A DNA stretch of 62,449 bases from JBBTCJ01 sp038043285 (GTDB taxonomy: Bacteria > Planctomycetota > Phycisphaerae > UBA1845). Location of the stretch: assembly GCA_038043285.1 (NCBI GenBank), contig JBBTCJ010000001.1, forward strand, positions 1-62,449, read 5' to 3'. The position numbers and the translations under genes are program-made. Of the stretch, positions 44,675 to 53,133 are shown piece by piece. The notes beneath the pieces are model-generated. The model saw only the letters and a list, made by a program, of their open reading frames with translations, did no database searches and had not been told where the DNA came from. Position 1 is the stretch's first letter. The number at the start of each line of letters is the position of its first letter.

Positions 44675-47032
44675 TCAGCGCTCGCGCGGGCAAAGTGTGA
44701 CGGTCGTGTGGTAGGGCGGGTACACGGTCCGGGCCGAGTCACCCGACACGAGCACCGTTACGACCTGGTAAACCCCGCGGTCGAGGCCAGCTCCAACGGA
44801 GATGAGCCCGTCGCCGAACTCGCCACCGTGTCCTTCAGCCTGCAGGGCGGCACTGTCGAAGGCCATCCCGATGGTCTGCACGCGGTTGGGGCTGCCGAAG
44901 GCGTGAAAAAACATTTGATGCCCGGAATCGTCGGCGCCGTGAGGTGGGATTTGTCCATCTTGGCTGAGCCAGAACTCAACAGTCCGTGAGGCGTCCTCTT
45001 CCGTAAATCCTCCGCCGAACCAGGTCAGCCATGCGGTTCGACCAGCACTGGGTTCCGGCGTCGTGGCGAGGATCGAGCACGGATTGCCGAGCTCCACCAA
45101 ACCGACGATCTCAACCTCTTGTCGCACCCATACCGGTCGATCCGCCGTCACGACCGTGACCTGGCCTTCGGCGATAAACTCCGTTTCCAGGGCAAATTGT
45201 CGTGGCCAGGCGACGTTGGTAATGATTTGCGGAGCGATGACGGTCACGAAACGTTTTTCGGCTGGCATGAAGGTTGACGGAAGAAGAACGCGCACGTCGC
45301 CGCCGTACGGCAGGTTGCTGAGGAACTGCCGCTGGCGAGACGGCGCCGAAGAACCATTGATAACGCTCTCCACCAACAACGGTTCCGCCGGATCGAGGAT
45401 CACGTCCCCCACCGGATCCAGAATCGTGATGGTCCACGGCGGTGGTGGGGTACCTCCTCCTCCGCCGCCTCCGCCCCCACCTCCGCCAGGTCCGGAACCG
45501 CTGGCGATGACTTGCAGCAACCCCGGAGCGCGAGTGACGACTTCGGTTGACCCGTCGCTGATCACGCCCACGAGCCGATAGGCGCCCAGCGGCAGATCGG
45601 CGGGAATTGCAAGGACCACCCGATCGTCGTCGCCGTCGGCGTCCTCCGAGATGCCCGAGGCCAGCAGGATTTCATTTCCGTTCAATGCAACGTGGCCGAC
45701 GTCCGAGTCGAGCAACAGGGATATCCGGGCGTCATCGTTGGCGTCTGCGTCGGTCCACCGCGCAAGCAGGGAATCGCCGCGTTTCAGTTGCGTATCAAAT
45801 GCCGGTTCCACCATGACCAGTTGTGGCGGATCGTTGACCGGATCGGGAAGCATCCGGACGATTCGTTGGACGCGCGATGCTCCCATTAATCGTCCGTCGT
45901 CGATCGTGGCCACCAAGTCGTAAAGCCCGGGGAGCACGTCGTGCATCGGCAAGGCCGCCCGATCCGCCTCGTCGTCGGGGTCTTCAAAAAACGTTGGACC
46001 TACCGAGACAAACTCCGGGATTCCGCCGGCTGTACCGGGTCGTTCCAAGCTAAAATAGATCACTGCGTTGCTGTCCGGGTCGGCGTCTGTCCAGGCCACC
46101 GCAAGGGAATCACTGCGGTGAACCTCCAGCAATGCCGTTGGGGCCAGGATGGAGATCGACGGGGGCTGATTCCCCTGCGGAAAAACGAGGTGGACATGTC
46201 CGGGGGCCGCGGAAACTCTCACGTCGCCGCCGCGGGTCAGAACCGCCAACAACTCGAATGACCCCGGGTTTACTCCGGCGAGAACCACCGTCATGCGGTC
46301 ATTGAGACCGTCCACGGTCGCGCTCACCGTGGAACCCACCGCCATCGTCGTTTCGCCCGCGCCGCCCAACGCTCGAAGATAGAGAGCGACCGATGCCCCA
46401 GCATCCGATGCCTCGTCCTCCCATTGAACGGTCAGCTGCGAACCGATCGGAAGGGTGACATCCGCGGAAGGCTCCAGCAGCGTTATGGAGACGGGAGTCG
46501 GCTGGAGGAGAGGCACGCCGGGCTCCCCAGTCGGGGGTCCGGCCGGCGGCTCGCCCGTTGGGCCGCCGGCGGGCGGAACATCCACCGCGTCGCGGATCAG
46601 GTACTCCGCCGGACGAATCTCGTCGAAATCGACGCCGAATTGCAATGATTCGCCCGGAAGAGATCGCCCACGTTCATCCACGCCGGAGATTTCAACCTGA
46701 CGCGCCGACTTGGGACTGACGACCGACGTTGCGGTCATCGGGGGGACGCGCACAAATACGCGGTGGACCACCGTCGCGGCGTCTGAGAACTCCACGCTCA
46801 CGTCGGCCCGGGCTACGCTCTCGTTGCGCACGCGAGCCCAAATCGTCAGCTCGTCAGGAGACGGCCGCGCGCCGATCGGATCGAGCGCACCAGTCACGTC
46901 TCCCACGGAAATCAGCCCGCCGGCGTCGCGTGAGGAGCTACTCGAAGGCGGTTGCTGCCCGCAGCTGAGAAGTAGCGACAGCGACACCGCACCGATTGCC
47001 TGCATTGCGCGGGTGTGCTGATCGTTGTGCAT
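44675..47032 (-). CDS. Repeat-domain surface lipoprotein
   Basis: A 785-residue predicted lipoprotein with lipobox LLSC (C24). The mature protein has a Ser/Pro linker, a beta domain (about 50-150), a PPAGG/TGEP linker, then at least three similar domains of about 100 residues, each starting in the style of ITLLEPSADVTLP/ISILAPTALLEV/LVMVEPAFDTQL followed by W-(E/T)-D-(E/A)-D, then a run of Gly (mixed codons) and a C-terminal domain of about 220 residues. The repeats look like Ig-like or Kre9/KNH-type folds. Function unknown; likely surface display or adhesion. Confidence 0.8.
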   Translation of the reverse strand: MHNDQHTRAMQAIGAVSLSLLLSCGQQPPSSSSSRDAGGLISVGDVTGALDPIGARPSPDELTIWARVRNESVARADVSVEFSDAATVVHRVFVRVPPMTATSVVSPKSARQVEISGVDERGRSLPGESLQFGVDFDEIRPAEYLIRDAVDVPPAGGPTGEPPAGPPTGEPGVPLLQPTPVSITLLEPSADVTLPIGSQLTVQWEDEASDAGASVALYLRALGGAGETTMAVGSTVSATVDGLNDRMTVVLAGVNPGSFELLAVLTRGGDVRVSAAPGHVHLVFPQGNQPPSISILAPTALLEVHRSDSLAVAWTDADPDSNAVIYFSLERPGTAGGIPEFVSVGPTFFEDPDDEADRAALPMHDVLPGLYDLVATIDDGRLMGASRVQRIVRMLPDPVNDPPQLVMVEPAFDTQLKRGDSLLARWTDADANDDARISLLLDSDVGHVALNGNEILLASGISEDADGDDDRVVLAIPADLPLGAYRLVGVISDGSTEVVTRAPGLLQVIASGSGPGGGGGGGGGGGGTPPPPWTITILDPVGDVILDPAEPLLVESVINGSSAPSRQRQFLSNLPYGGDVRVLLPSTFMPAEKRFVTVIAPQIITNVAWPRQFALETEFIAEGQVTVVTADRPVWVRQEVEIVGLVELGNPCSILATTPEPSAGRTAWLTWFGGGFTEEDASRTVEFWLSQDGQIPPHGADDSGHQMFFHAFGSPNRVQTIGMAFDSAALQAEGHGGEFGDGLISVGAGLDRGVYQVVTVLVSGDSARTVYPPYHTTVTLCPRER

Positions 47033-47152
47033 GTCGCCAGCTCACCGACGATCCGCCCGCATCCCAGCGGCACGCCACGCGCGCCCCGGACTCAGAACGA
47101 ACCGACCCAAGGTGCCCCTCGGAGCCGCCCCCAAAATGTTGTCCAGCCCACT

Positions 47153-47189
47153 ATTATAGGAGCATACTCCAAAACTCGGCGCCGGTCAA
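47153..47189 (-). promoter_or_regulatory. Possible promoter of the repeat-domain lipoprotein
   Basis: On the minus strand TATAAT (47153-47158) is perfect but its best -35, TTGACC at 47184-47189, is 25 nt away; the same TTGACC is 17 nt from a TATGCT at 47161-47166. A short palindrome GGAG-CATA-CTCC (47159-47170) overlaps both. The remainder of the divergent gap 47033-47480 shows no other gene. Confidence 0.35.
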
Positions 47190-47480
47190 GAAAATCGCCT
47201 GACCTTATCTGCCGCGCCAGGCGGGATGGCCCGAGGGCGGGCAACCGCTGCTTGATCGATGGCGCTGTTTCGACGGCTACCCCTGAATCGCCCCGGCGGA
47301 AGCGACCGGGAACGAAAACGGGTATAACTCGCCGTCGTCGAGATGTTCCTGGTTACACACCGGCTGAGGCGATATCCTTCGTCGTTTAGGGGTCCGGCTC
47401 ATGCTTGCCGCTGGATCTCCGTATCGCGGTTCGCTGTCCATTCCGGGCGACGGACCCGAGAAACGGGGTTGTTACTACTC

Positions 47481-48755
47481 ATGCGCTTTCAAGTGGACAA
47501 CGAGTATCACGCGTTGGCGGCCGTGCTGGTGCACCGTCCGGGGCCGGAGATCGAACGGCTCACCCAGGACAACGCGCGGGAATACTTGTTTGAAGACGTG
47601 CCCTATCTCCGCAGGATGCGCGACGAACATGACGTCTTCGTCGGGAAAATGTGCGAGCACGGGGTCCAGGTCATCTACCTCGAAGCCTTGTTGAAGAACT
47701 TGGTGGAGGGCGAGGAGTCGCGGAAGAAGCTCATCGACGCGGTCTGCGCCGCCGATGGCGTGCCTGCGATCGCGCCGGAGCTGGCCAGTCTCCGGCGTTG
47801 GTCGCCGGCGGAATTGGTGGACATTCTGTTCGCGGGGATGACGTTGGGCGAATACGCGCAGGCGATGGGGGGCGGGGTCGCCGCCGGTCCCTCCGGCGGG
47901 GGGGGGGGGGGGGGGGGGGAGGACGACGTCTTTCTGCTTCCGCCGATTCCGAACGCCTATTTCAGCCGCGATCCGGCCGTCGTGGTGGGCGACGCGGCGA
48001 TCTCCTGCAAGATGCACTACGCTCAGCGGGTGCGGGAGACGCTGCTGGTGCGGGCGGTGCTGGAACAGCACCCGGAGTTTCGAGACAACGAGATCACCTA
48101 CGGCGGATCGCGCGAACCGACGGAAGACCGGCCCCACACCGTCGAGGGCGGCGACGTGATTGTCCTGTCGCCCGAAGCGGTGCTCGTCGGAGTGAGCGAG
48201 CGGACGCGGAGCGAGACCATCAAACGGGTGGCCGACAAGTGCTTCCGCTTCGGCGGCGTCCGGCGAGTCTACGAGGTGGCGATCCCCGCGGAACGGGCGT
48301 TCATGCATCTCGATACGGTGTTCACCGTCGTGGATCGCGGCAAGGTTCTTTGGTACGCCGAAGTGATGGAGCAGGTCAAGCACGTTCACCGGTTTGAACC
48401 GTTGGAGAAGGGCGGCGGGGCGCGACGCGTGTCGGAGTCACGGTCGTTTTCCGACGTCCTTCGGGATGAGTTCGGCACGGAGTTGACGACCATCAACACC
48501 GCGGGGGGCCGAAGGCCTCACGCCAAGAAGGAGCAGCGGATGGACGCGGCCAACGCCCTGGCGATCGGGCCGAGTCTGGTGGTGACCTACGAGCGGAACG
48601 AGCACACCGTGCGCGAGCTGGGTCGACACGGCGTCGAGTGCCTTGTCATCGGCGACGCCGAGCTGGTTCGCGGCTTGGGCGGACCACGATGTATGACCAT
48701 GCCGCTGACCCGGACTATTCCTACGAATGTCGCGCCGCGCGATAGCCATTTGTAG
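47481..48755 (+). CDS. arcA: Arginine deiminase
   Basis: A 424-residue enzyme that converts arginine to citrulline and ammonia. N-terminal NEYHALAAVLVHRPG and EDVPYLRRMRDEHDVF, the YFSRDP motif, VEGGDVIVLSPEAVLVGVSERT, MHLDTVFTVVD and the catalytic Cys region GPRCMTMPL are all present. ATG 47481 is chosen because it starts just before NEYHAL. An insertion of about 20 residues near residue 135-155 contains eight Gly encoded by a 22-nt G tract. Neither arcB nor arcC is near, so the role could be arginine catabolism or another use. Confidence 0.93.
   Translation: MRFQVDNEYHALAAVLVHRPGPEIERLTQDNAREYLFEDVPYLRRMRDEHDVFVGKMCEHGVQVIYLEALLKNLVEGEESRKKLIDAVCAADGVPAIAPELASLRRWSPAELVDILFAGMTLGEYAQAMGGGVAAGPSGGGGGGGGEDDVFLLPPIPNAYFSRDPAVVVGDAAISCKMHYAQRVRETLLVRAVLEQHPEFRDNEITYGGSREPTEDRPHTVEGGDVIVLSPEAVLVGVSERTRSETIKRVADKCFRFGGVRRVYEVAIPAERAFMHLDTVFTVVDRGKVLWYAEVMEQVKHVHRFEPLEKGGGARRVSESRSFSDVLRDEFGTELTTINTAGGRRPHAKKEQRMDAANALAIGPSLVVTYERNEHTVRELGRHGVECLVIGDAELVRGLGGPRCMTMPLTRTIPTNVAPRDSHL
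47898..47919. repeat. 22-nt homopolymeric G tract inside arcA
   Basis: G is uninterrupted from 47898 to 47919. It encodes Gly residues in a non-conserved insertion between the N-terminal and YFSRDP parts of arginine deiminase. A length change that is not a multiple of three would shift the frame and destroy the enzyme. Confidence 0.95.
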
Positions 48756-48819
48756 CGTGGCGGTTTATCCGCGGCGCTTCCGTTTTCGTGGCAGCGCCGC
48801 CCCTGAAGGGCGACGCTAC
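48752..48819. repeat. Imperfect 68-bp palindrome between arcA and the YbaK-type gene
   Basis: Outer arms GTAGCGT (48752-48758)/ACGCTAC (48813-48819) and inner arms GCGGCGCT (48771-48778)/AGCGCCGC (48793-48800) make a cruciform-like structure that begins at the arcA stop, between convergent genes. It could act as a bidirectional terminator or be a copy of a third dispersed repeat family. Confidence 0.55.
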
Positions 48820-48853
48820 GCAAAAACGGGAAATGCTCCGGCTCGCCGCTGTT

Positions 48854-49309
48854 TCAACCCATGGCGATCGGGGCCACCAGGGGTCGGCACACGCGCTGGA
48901 AGTCCGTCCGGCGAACCCGGATCGAATCACGGTGCGTGCCGGCCTGCATCACCACATACTCGTCGGCAAGGAGGTGTTCATCCATGATCGTCCGCAACCC
49001 GAACATCGCCCCGATGGGGGGTTCGGCGCCCAGCTCGCAGTCCGGGAAGAGTTCGGCCATCTCGGCCTCCGTCGCCAATCGGAGGTCCTTCTCATGAAGG
49101 GCCACCGCGGCACGTTTTCGGTCGAGGTGGTGCGGCGCGGAAAGGACGCAAATGGCGAAGCCCGCGTCGCCGCGAACCACGACGGGTTTGGCGACGAGGT
49201 ACCCGGAAACGTGTTCGGCGTGGGCCAACCCCTGGGCAGTGTAGGTTGTGGTATGGGTGTGTTTTTCGAACTCAACAGCGTTTTGTCGGAGGTAGGTTTC
49301 CAGTTTCAT
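48854..49309 (-). CDS. YbaK/aminoacyl-tRNA editing-type deacylase
   Basis: A 151-residue single-domain protein of the YbaK/ProX family, which hydrolyses mischarged tRNAs. Family features are HAEHVSGYLVAKPVVV with the catalytic-type Lys, ICVLSAPHHLDRKR, and CELGAEPPIGAMFGL (G-x-x-P-P-x-G). Whether it edits Cys-tRNA(Pro), Ala-tRNA(Pro) or another substrate cannot be told. ATG 49309 gives the family N-terminus MKLETYLRQN; the open frame upstream to 49840 is not family-like. Confidence 0.88.
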   Translation of the reverse strand: MKLETYLRQNAVEFEKHTHTTTYTAQGLAHAEHVSGYLVAKPVVVRGDAGFAICVLSAPHHLDRKRAAVALHEKDLRLATEAEMAELFPDCELGAEPPIGAMFGLRTIMDEHLLADEYVVMQAGTHRDSIRVRRTDFQRVCRPLVAPIAMG

Positions 49310-49336
49310 GACGCGGCTCCGTGGTCGGGCGTTCGC

Positions 49337-49356
49337 CCCGGGGCCCGCGCCCCGGG
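49337..49356. other. GC-rich hairpin in the divergent gap 49310-49721
   Basis: A perfect 8-bp stem CCCGGGGC/GCCCCGGG with a 4-nt loop lies 27 nt upstream of the YbaK-type gene start, in what would be its 5' untranslated region. The rest of this 412-nt divergent gap has no supportable gene and no clear promoter boxes. Confidence 0.4.
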
Positions 49357-49721
49357 TTTCAGATGGAAATGGACGGCGCGCCGGGCGCACACCGAATGCC
49401 CTGCAGATTCCATGCCGCCCCGGATCCAGGGGCCTGACCGCTTGTCCGACCTCGGTCGTCGGCTCGGCAGAGGTTCGGGGATGCCAGCGGAGTCCCAACG
49501 AAGGTCCGGAAAAAATCTGCTCAGCCACTACGCACGGCACCCGGAAATCTGGTAGAATCCAGCCATTAATCTTCGCCCCACCGGCTGGCATCGGGCGTCC
49601 GCCGGAGCTTCGGATGCGGCGTGGGGACAAGTCGCAGACGTCATCGCCGGGGCGGCGACGGAGAGGGCGCGGCCCATTCTTGCGGGGAGTCCATAGTGAC
49701 CCCCCGGCTGTGAGGCGTGAT

Positions 49722-51245
49722 ATGGGCGGCATGACATCCTTGCTTTGGGTTGCCTCGATTGCACTCGGGCAAATGGAGGGCGGCGGAGGACCGCTGGTTC
49801 TCGCGCCGCCGGCGTCCTGCGTGCCGTTGGTGCAACGCACCTTCGCGCGGGAGCTACTTCGACAGTACGAGGCGCAGTACGGTCAGCTTTCTCGGCCGGT
49901 TTCCGGCCAAGTTCCTCCAGCATTGACCATCTTTCCGCTCGCCGGGGCGTTCGGGGAAGATATCTTCCCGTACAACTTCGTGGACCTTCAACCAGGTTCA
50001 GGCCTGCTGGACTGGAATTGTACGAACATGACCTATGACGGACACACGGGCGACGATACGGACATCCGCAGCTTTGCGGAGCAGTTGATCGGCGTACCCG
50101 TCTATGCGGTGCAGGACGGGATCGTGGCGGCGGTGCACGATGGTGAGTCGGACATGAACACCGCGTGGGCCGATCAGCCTTCCAATTTCATCATCATCGA
50201 CCATGGCCTCGGGCGCACTGGTTGGTACTGGCATCTACGTGCCGGCAGCATCGACGTCGAGGTCGGGCAGACCGTCCTGGCGGGCGACCAGATCGCCCTG
50301 TGCGGATCAAGCGGGGTGTCGTCCGGCCCACATCTGCATTTCGAGCTTCGCGAAGAGGACGCCGTCGTCGAACCATTCGCTGGACCTTGTCGACCCGGGC
50401 CCAGTGCCTGGGCAGTCCAGCCTGCCGTGAACTCCTCGACGTACCTCCACGATTTCGGCATCATGTACGGAACCCTGGCCGGCATTCCCGCCTGGCCGTA
50501 CCGCTGGCCTACCTCCGGGCAGGTGGCGGTCACGGACAACGGAGTCTGCGTTTGGTTCTACGGAACGAATCTTCCAACGAACAGCCTCTGGACCGTCCGT
50601 TTTCGACGACCCAACGGAACCATCGTGTCGACCGGAACCTACTTCTTCCACAATCCCTTCTGGCGGTGGTTCTTCTGGTGGTGGCCGTATGATCTGCCGG
50701 AGTTCCATACCACGGTCGGAACCTGGCACGCCCTGCTGTACATTAACGATCAATTGATGATTGAGGCGCCTTTTGAGGTTCGAACGGCGCGGACTTCAGA
50801 TTTCAATCGGCCGCCGGGGCCGATCAAAATCGAACTACATCCATCGGAGCCAAATCCCGGTGAAGCTCTCGCCGCTTGGGTCGCGAAATCGGCGCCGTTG
50901 GGTGATCGGGATTACCAAGTCGTGCAGTTTCGATACGTCTGGACCGTCAACGGAGCGGTCGTCCGCTCGGTGACGACGGCCGCGCAGTCCGACGTTCTCT
51001 CGCGAAGGCACTTGCGATCCGGCCAAGTGGTGTCCTGCGATGTCACTCCCTTCGATGGTCAAGCCTACGGTCTAACCGACTCGGTCGTGGCGACGGTCGT
51101 GGACTTCCCCGTGCCGGCGCTCTCGCACCTTGGCGCAGCGGCGATGGCCGTGGCGCTGCTCACGGTCGGAGCCGTGGTCCTTCGCCGGCGTGCGGATCTG
51201 CGAATCGATTCCGCGAGCGCTCGCCCGGCGTCGCAAGAAGCCTAG
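49722..51245 (+). CDS. Exported M23 metallopeptidase with IPTL-CTERM-like tail
   Basis: A 507-residue exported protein. The signal-type N-terminus (MGGMTSLLWVASIAL) is followed by an M23/LytM domain with H108 and D112 (DGHTGDD) and H204-x-H206 (PHLHFEL), which bind zinc. Two beta-rich domains follow (about 260-370 and 375-455), with a Trp-rich stretch FHNPFWRWFFWWW. The C-terminus has VPALSHLGAAAMA, a hydrophobic helix (about 472-490) and RRR, which resembles IPTL-CTERM sorting tails. ATG 49722 has GAGGCG upstream. Peptidoglycan or envelope-protein cleavage is likely. Confidence 0.87.
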   Translation: MGGMTSLLWVASIALGQMEGGGGPLVLAPPASCVPLVQRTFARELLRQYEAQYGQLSRPVSGQVPPALTIFPLAGAFGEDIFPYNFVDLQPGSGLLDWNCTNMTYDGHTGDDTDIRSFAEQLIGVPVYAVQDGIVAAVHDGESDMNTAWADQPSNFIIIDHGLGRTGWYWHLRAGSIDVEVGQTVLAGDQIALCGSSGVSSGPHLHFELREEDAVVEPFAGPCRPGPSAWAVQPAVNSSTYLHDFGIMYGTLAGIPAWPYRWPTSGQVAVTDNGVCVWFYGTNLPTNSLWTVRFRRPNGTIVSTGTYFFHNPFWRWFFWWWPYDLPEFHTTVGTWHALLYINDQLMIEAPFEVRTARTSDFNRPPGPIKIELHPSEPNPGEALAAWVAKSAPLGDRDYQVVQFRYVWTVNGAVVRSVTTAAQSDVLSRRHLRSGQVVSCDVTPFDGQAYGLTDSVVATVVDFPVPALSHLGAAAMAVALLTVGAVVLRRRADLRIDSASARPASQEA

Positions 51246-51281
51246 TGCTTTGACACGGTTGATTCTTCGGGTAGGTGAACC

Positions 51282-51356
51282 TCCGCTCCCTCGCGGTTGC
51301 GGCTCCGATAAGAGGCGGCTGGCCGTTTGAACAGGGCCGCGACCGTGAGGGAGCGG
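51282..51356. repeat. Near-complete palindromic repeat, family A
   Basis: Left arm about 51282-51311 (two or three substitutions from the canonical) and right arm 51332-51356, with the GGCCGTTTGAACAG spacer segment seen in the copy at 21032. It lies between the M23 peptidase gene and tRNA-Gly. A further degenerate fragment extends to about 51420. The rest of the 418-nt gap carries only the promoter below. Confidence 0.75.
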
Positions 51357-51547
51357 ACGTCGTTTCCTCCTCGTCTTCTAGTTCTGTTCCTTCCATCGGT
51401 ACCGCGACCGCCGGGGAGCGGCCTACAAAGCTGGAAACACGATGGCTGGCGGAAGGAGGTTAACCCAAAAAACAAGCATGTCGGACCACGAGGGGCAATG
51501 GCACGATACGCCGTGCCGCGGCTCTTGTGGCTCGCGTGTTCCTGCGC

Positions 51548-51576
51548 TTGGCGGTCCGAACGACGCGGGATAGAAT
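51548..51576 (+). promoter_or_regulatory. Probable promoter of tRNA-Gly
   Basis: TTGGCG (51548-51553) and TAGAAT (51571-51576) with 17-nt spacing lie about 88 nt upstream of the tRNA. Confidence 0.45.
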
Positions 51577-51663
51577 CGCACATCGTTGGCGGCCCTGTCC
51601 GCTACCTGTTTCCTTACAGCCATCGGACGGGGAACCGACGGCACGCAGGGCGTTGCTGCATTT

Positions 51664-51735
51664 GCGGGCGTAGCTCAATGGTAGAGCATCAGCCTTCCAA
51701 GCTGAATGTTGCGCGTTCGAGTCGCGTCGCCCGCT
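51664..51735 (+). tRNA. tRNA-Gly (anticodon TCC)
   Basis: A full cloverleaf: acceptor GCGGGCG/CGCCCGC (51664-51670/51728-51734), D stem GCTC/GAGC, anticodon stem TCAGC/GCTGA with loop CTTCCAA (anticodon TCC at 51696-51698), T arm GCGCG-TTCGAGT-CGCGT. CCA is not encoded. The integrase-bearing element begins at its 3' end. Confidence 0.97.
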
Positions 51736-51920
51736 GTAGCAAAAACGCCATAAACTGCGTCAATAACGTGGTTTGCGGCGTTTTGCTTCCGCCCACCAAG
51801 GGACACAAGGGGACACCAGAGGGCCTCATAGTGGGAGAGTTTGCACCAGAGTTTCGGCCTGAAGGCTGATTGCGAGGAAGCCTATTTCCGTGGCCGTGGC
51901 GCGACGCGAGGGTGTTCGGC

Positions 51921-53117
51921 CTACTTGGAGCGTCGGCGGGGCTTTCGCTTCGCTGGGTGGCCCGCGGCAAGCGGAGTGAGACTCTCCACGGCGGACCTCA
52001 GCGACGACAGCCGTGGGTGCGAATAGCGGGCCGTGAGAACCGGCGTCGAATGACGCGCCAGCGCCTGAAGTGTGGCGAAACTGTCGGCGACAAGACTCAG
52101 ACGGGTGATGTAGGTGTGCCGCAGGGCGTGAAAGTCGGCGAAACGCCCGGAGGCGTCCTCGTATTCGACGGCGGCGGCGGCGAGGTCGGCACGCAGCATC
52201 TTGATGACCTGATATTGCCTCGGCAGCGCCACGAGCGGAGCCGCAGGGAGCCGGTCGGCGACCCGCTCCGCCAACTCACGCGCCAGAACCAGCGGAATGG
52301 GCTGACGATCCATCCGGCGCCGCTTCGAGAACGCGGCACGCACAGTGAGGCACGGCTGATCGCCGCCCAACTCCGCATCGCAGACCCGCAGGCTACGCAG
52401 CTCGTTGAGTCGTAGTCCCGTTTCCAATGCCAGGCGATACAGCATCGCCCGATCCGACCCCGACAGCCCGAAGCGATCCGGCCCGGAGGCCGTGGTGGCG
52501 AGCAACGCCGAGATTTCCGCCTCGCTCAGCGCCCGGCGGTCATGGCGACGGTCCGTTTCCTCGTTGAGCGCCGCGACGTGCGCGATCGGATTGGCCACAC
52601 TGCGCTCCTCACGAACCAGCCAGTTGAGATACGCCTTGAGCGCCTTGAGGTGCCGGTTCCGCGTTGCGGCACTACGTCGCTTCTCCCGAAGCTGGGCGAG
52701 ATACGCGACAACCCTCGCGGGCGTCACGTCCGCGAGCGTCGACGCCTTTATCGCCGTCAGCATCTTCTCGACCGTGGCCACCGTCCAGGAGACGTGGACC
52801 GGCGACAATTCCCGTGCCTCGAGCGCTCGACGGTAGTCCACAAGCTGCGCCACCAGGTCAGCCTCGGCCCTTCCGCCAAGCCCGAGCGCGGCCAATCGCT
52901 GAGTAGTCCTGAAAGGAAGGCCCGCGAGCCAGTCAGCAGTATCAGAGTCCGGCTTGCACCCGATCAACACGCACCGCGCCAGGGTTTCAAGCCGATGACC
53001 AAGTGCTTCCGTGCTCCGCCGGTCGGCAAAACCAGCCCACCGATGCCGGTTGCCGCGATGGTCACGCCATTCGACGTACCAGACGTTGGGGGACTTGGAA
53101 TCGCGGAGGAGACGCAT
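51921..53117 (-). CDS. int: Tyrosine recombinase/integrase
   Basis: A 398-residue integrase. An N-terminal arm-type region and a core-binding SAM-like domain (about 90-180, YRRALEARELSPVHVSWTVA) precede the catalytic domain with R in ETGLRLNELRSL, HxxR in HALRHTY and the H and Y in LARHSTPVLTARYSH. It would integrate and excise the element by strand exchange at the tRNA-Gly site. ATG 53117 is used; a GTG at 53162 would overlap the next gene by 29 nt. The C-terminal tail is Arg/Lys-rich. Confidence 0.93.
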   Translation of the reverse strand: MRLLRDSKSPNVWYVEWRDHRGNRHRWAGFADRRSTEALGHRLETLARCVLIGCKPDSDTADWLAGLPFRTTQRLAALGLGGRAEADLVAQLVDYRRALEARELSPVHVSWTVATVEKMLTAIKASTLADVTPARVVAYLAQLREKRRSAATRNRHLKALKAYLNWLVREERSVANPIAHVAALNEETDRRHDRRALSEAEISALLATTASGPDRFGLSGSDRAMLYRLALETGLRLNELRSLRVCDAELGGDQPCLTVRAAFSKRRRMDRQPIPLVLARELAERVADRLPAAPLVALPRQYQVIKMLRADLAAAAVEYEDASGRFADFHALRHTYITRLSLVADSFATLQALARHSTPVLTARYSHPRLSSLRSAVESLTPLAAGHPAKRKPRRRSK

Positions 53118-53133
53118 GGAAATCGCTTGCGTC

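Noticed and set aside
45400..45500. Poly-glycine run in the lipoprotein as a second slippage tract
   Set aside because: It is encoded by mixed codons with no long single-base run, so it should not slip like the 22-G tract in arcA.
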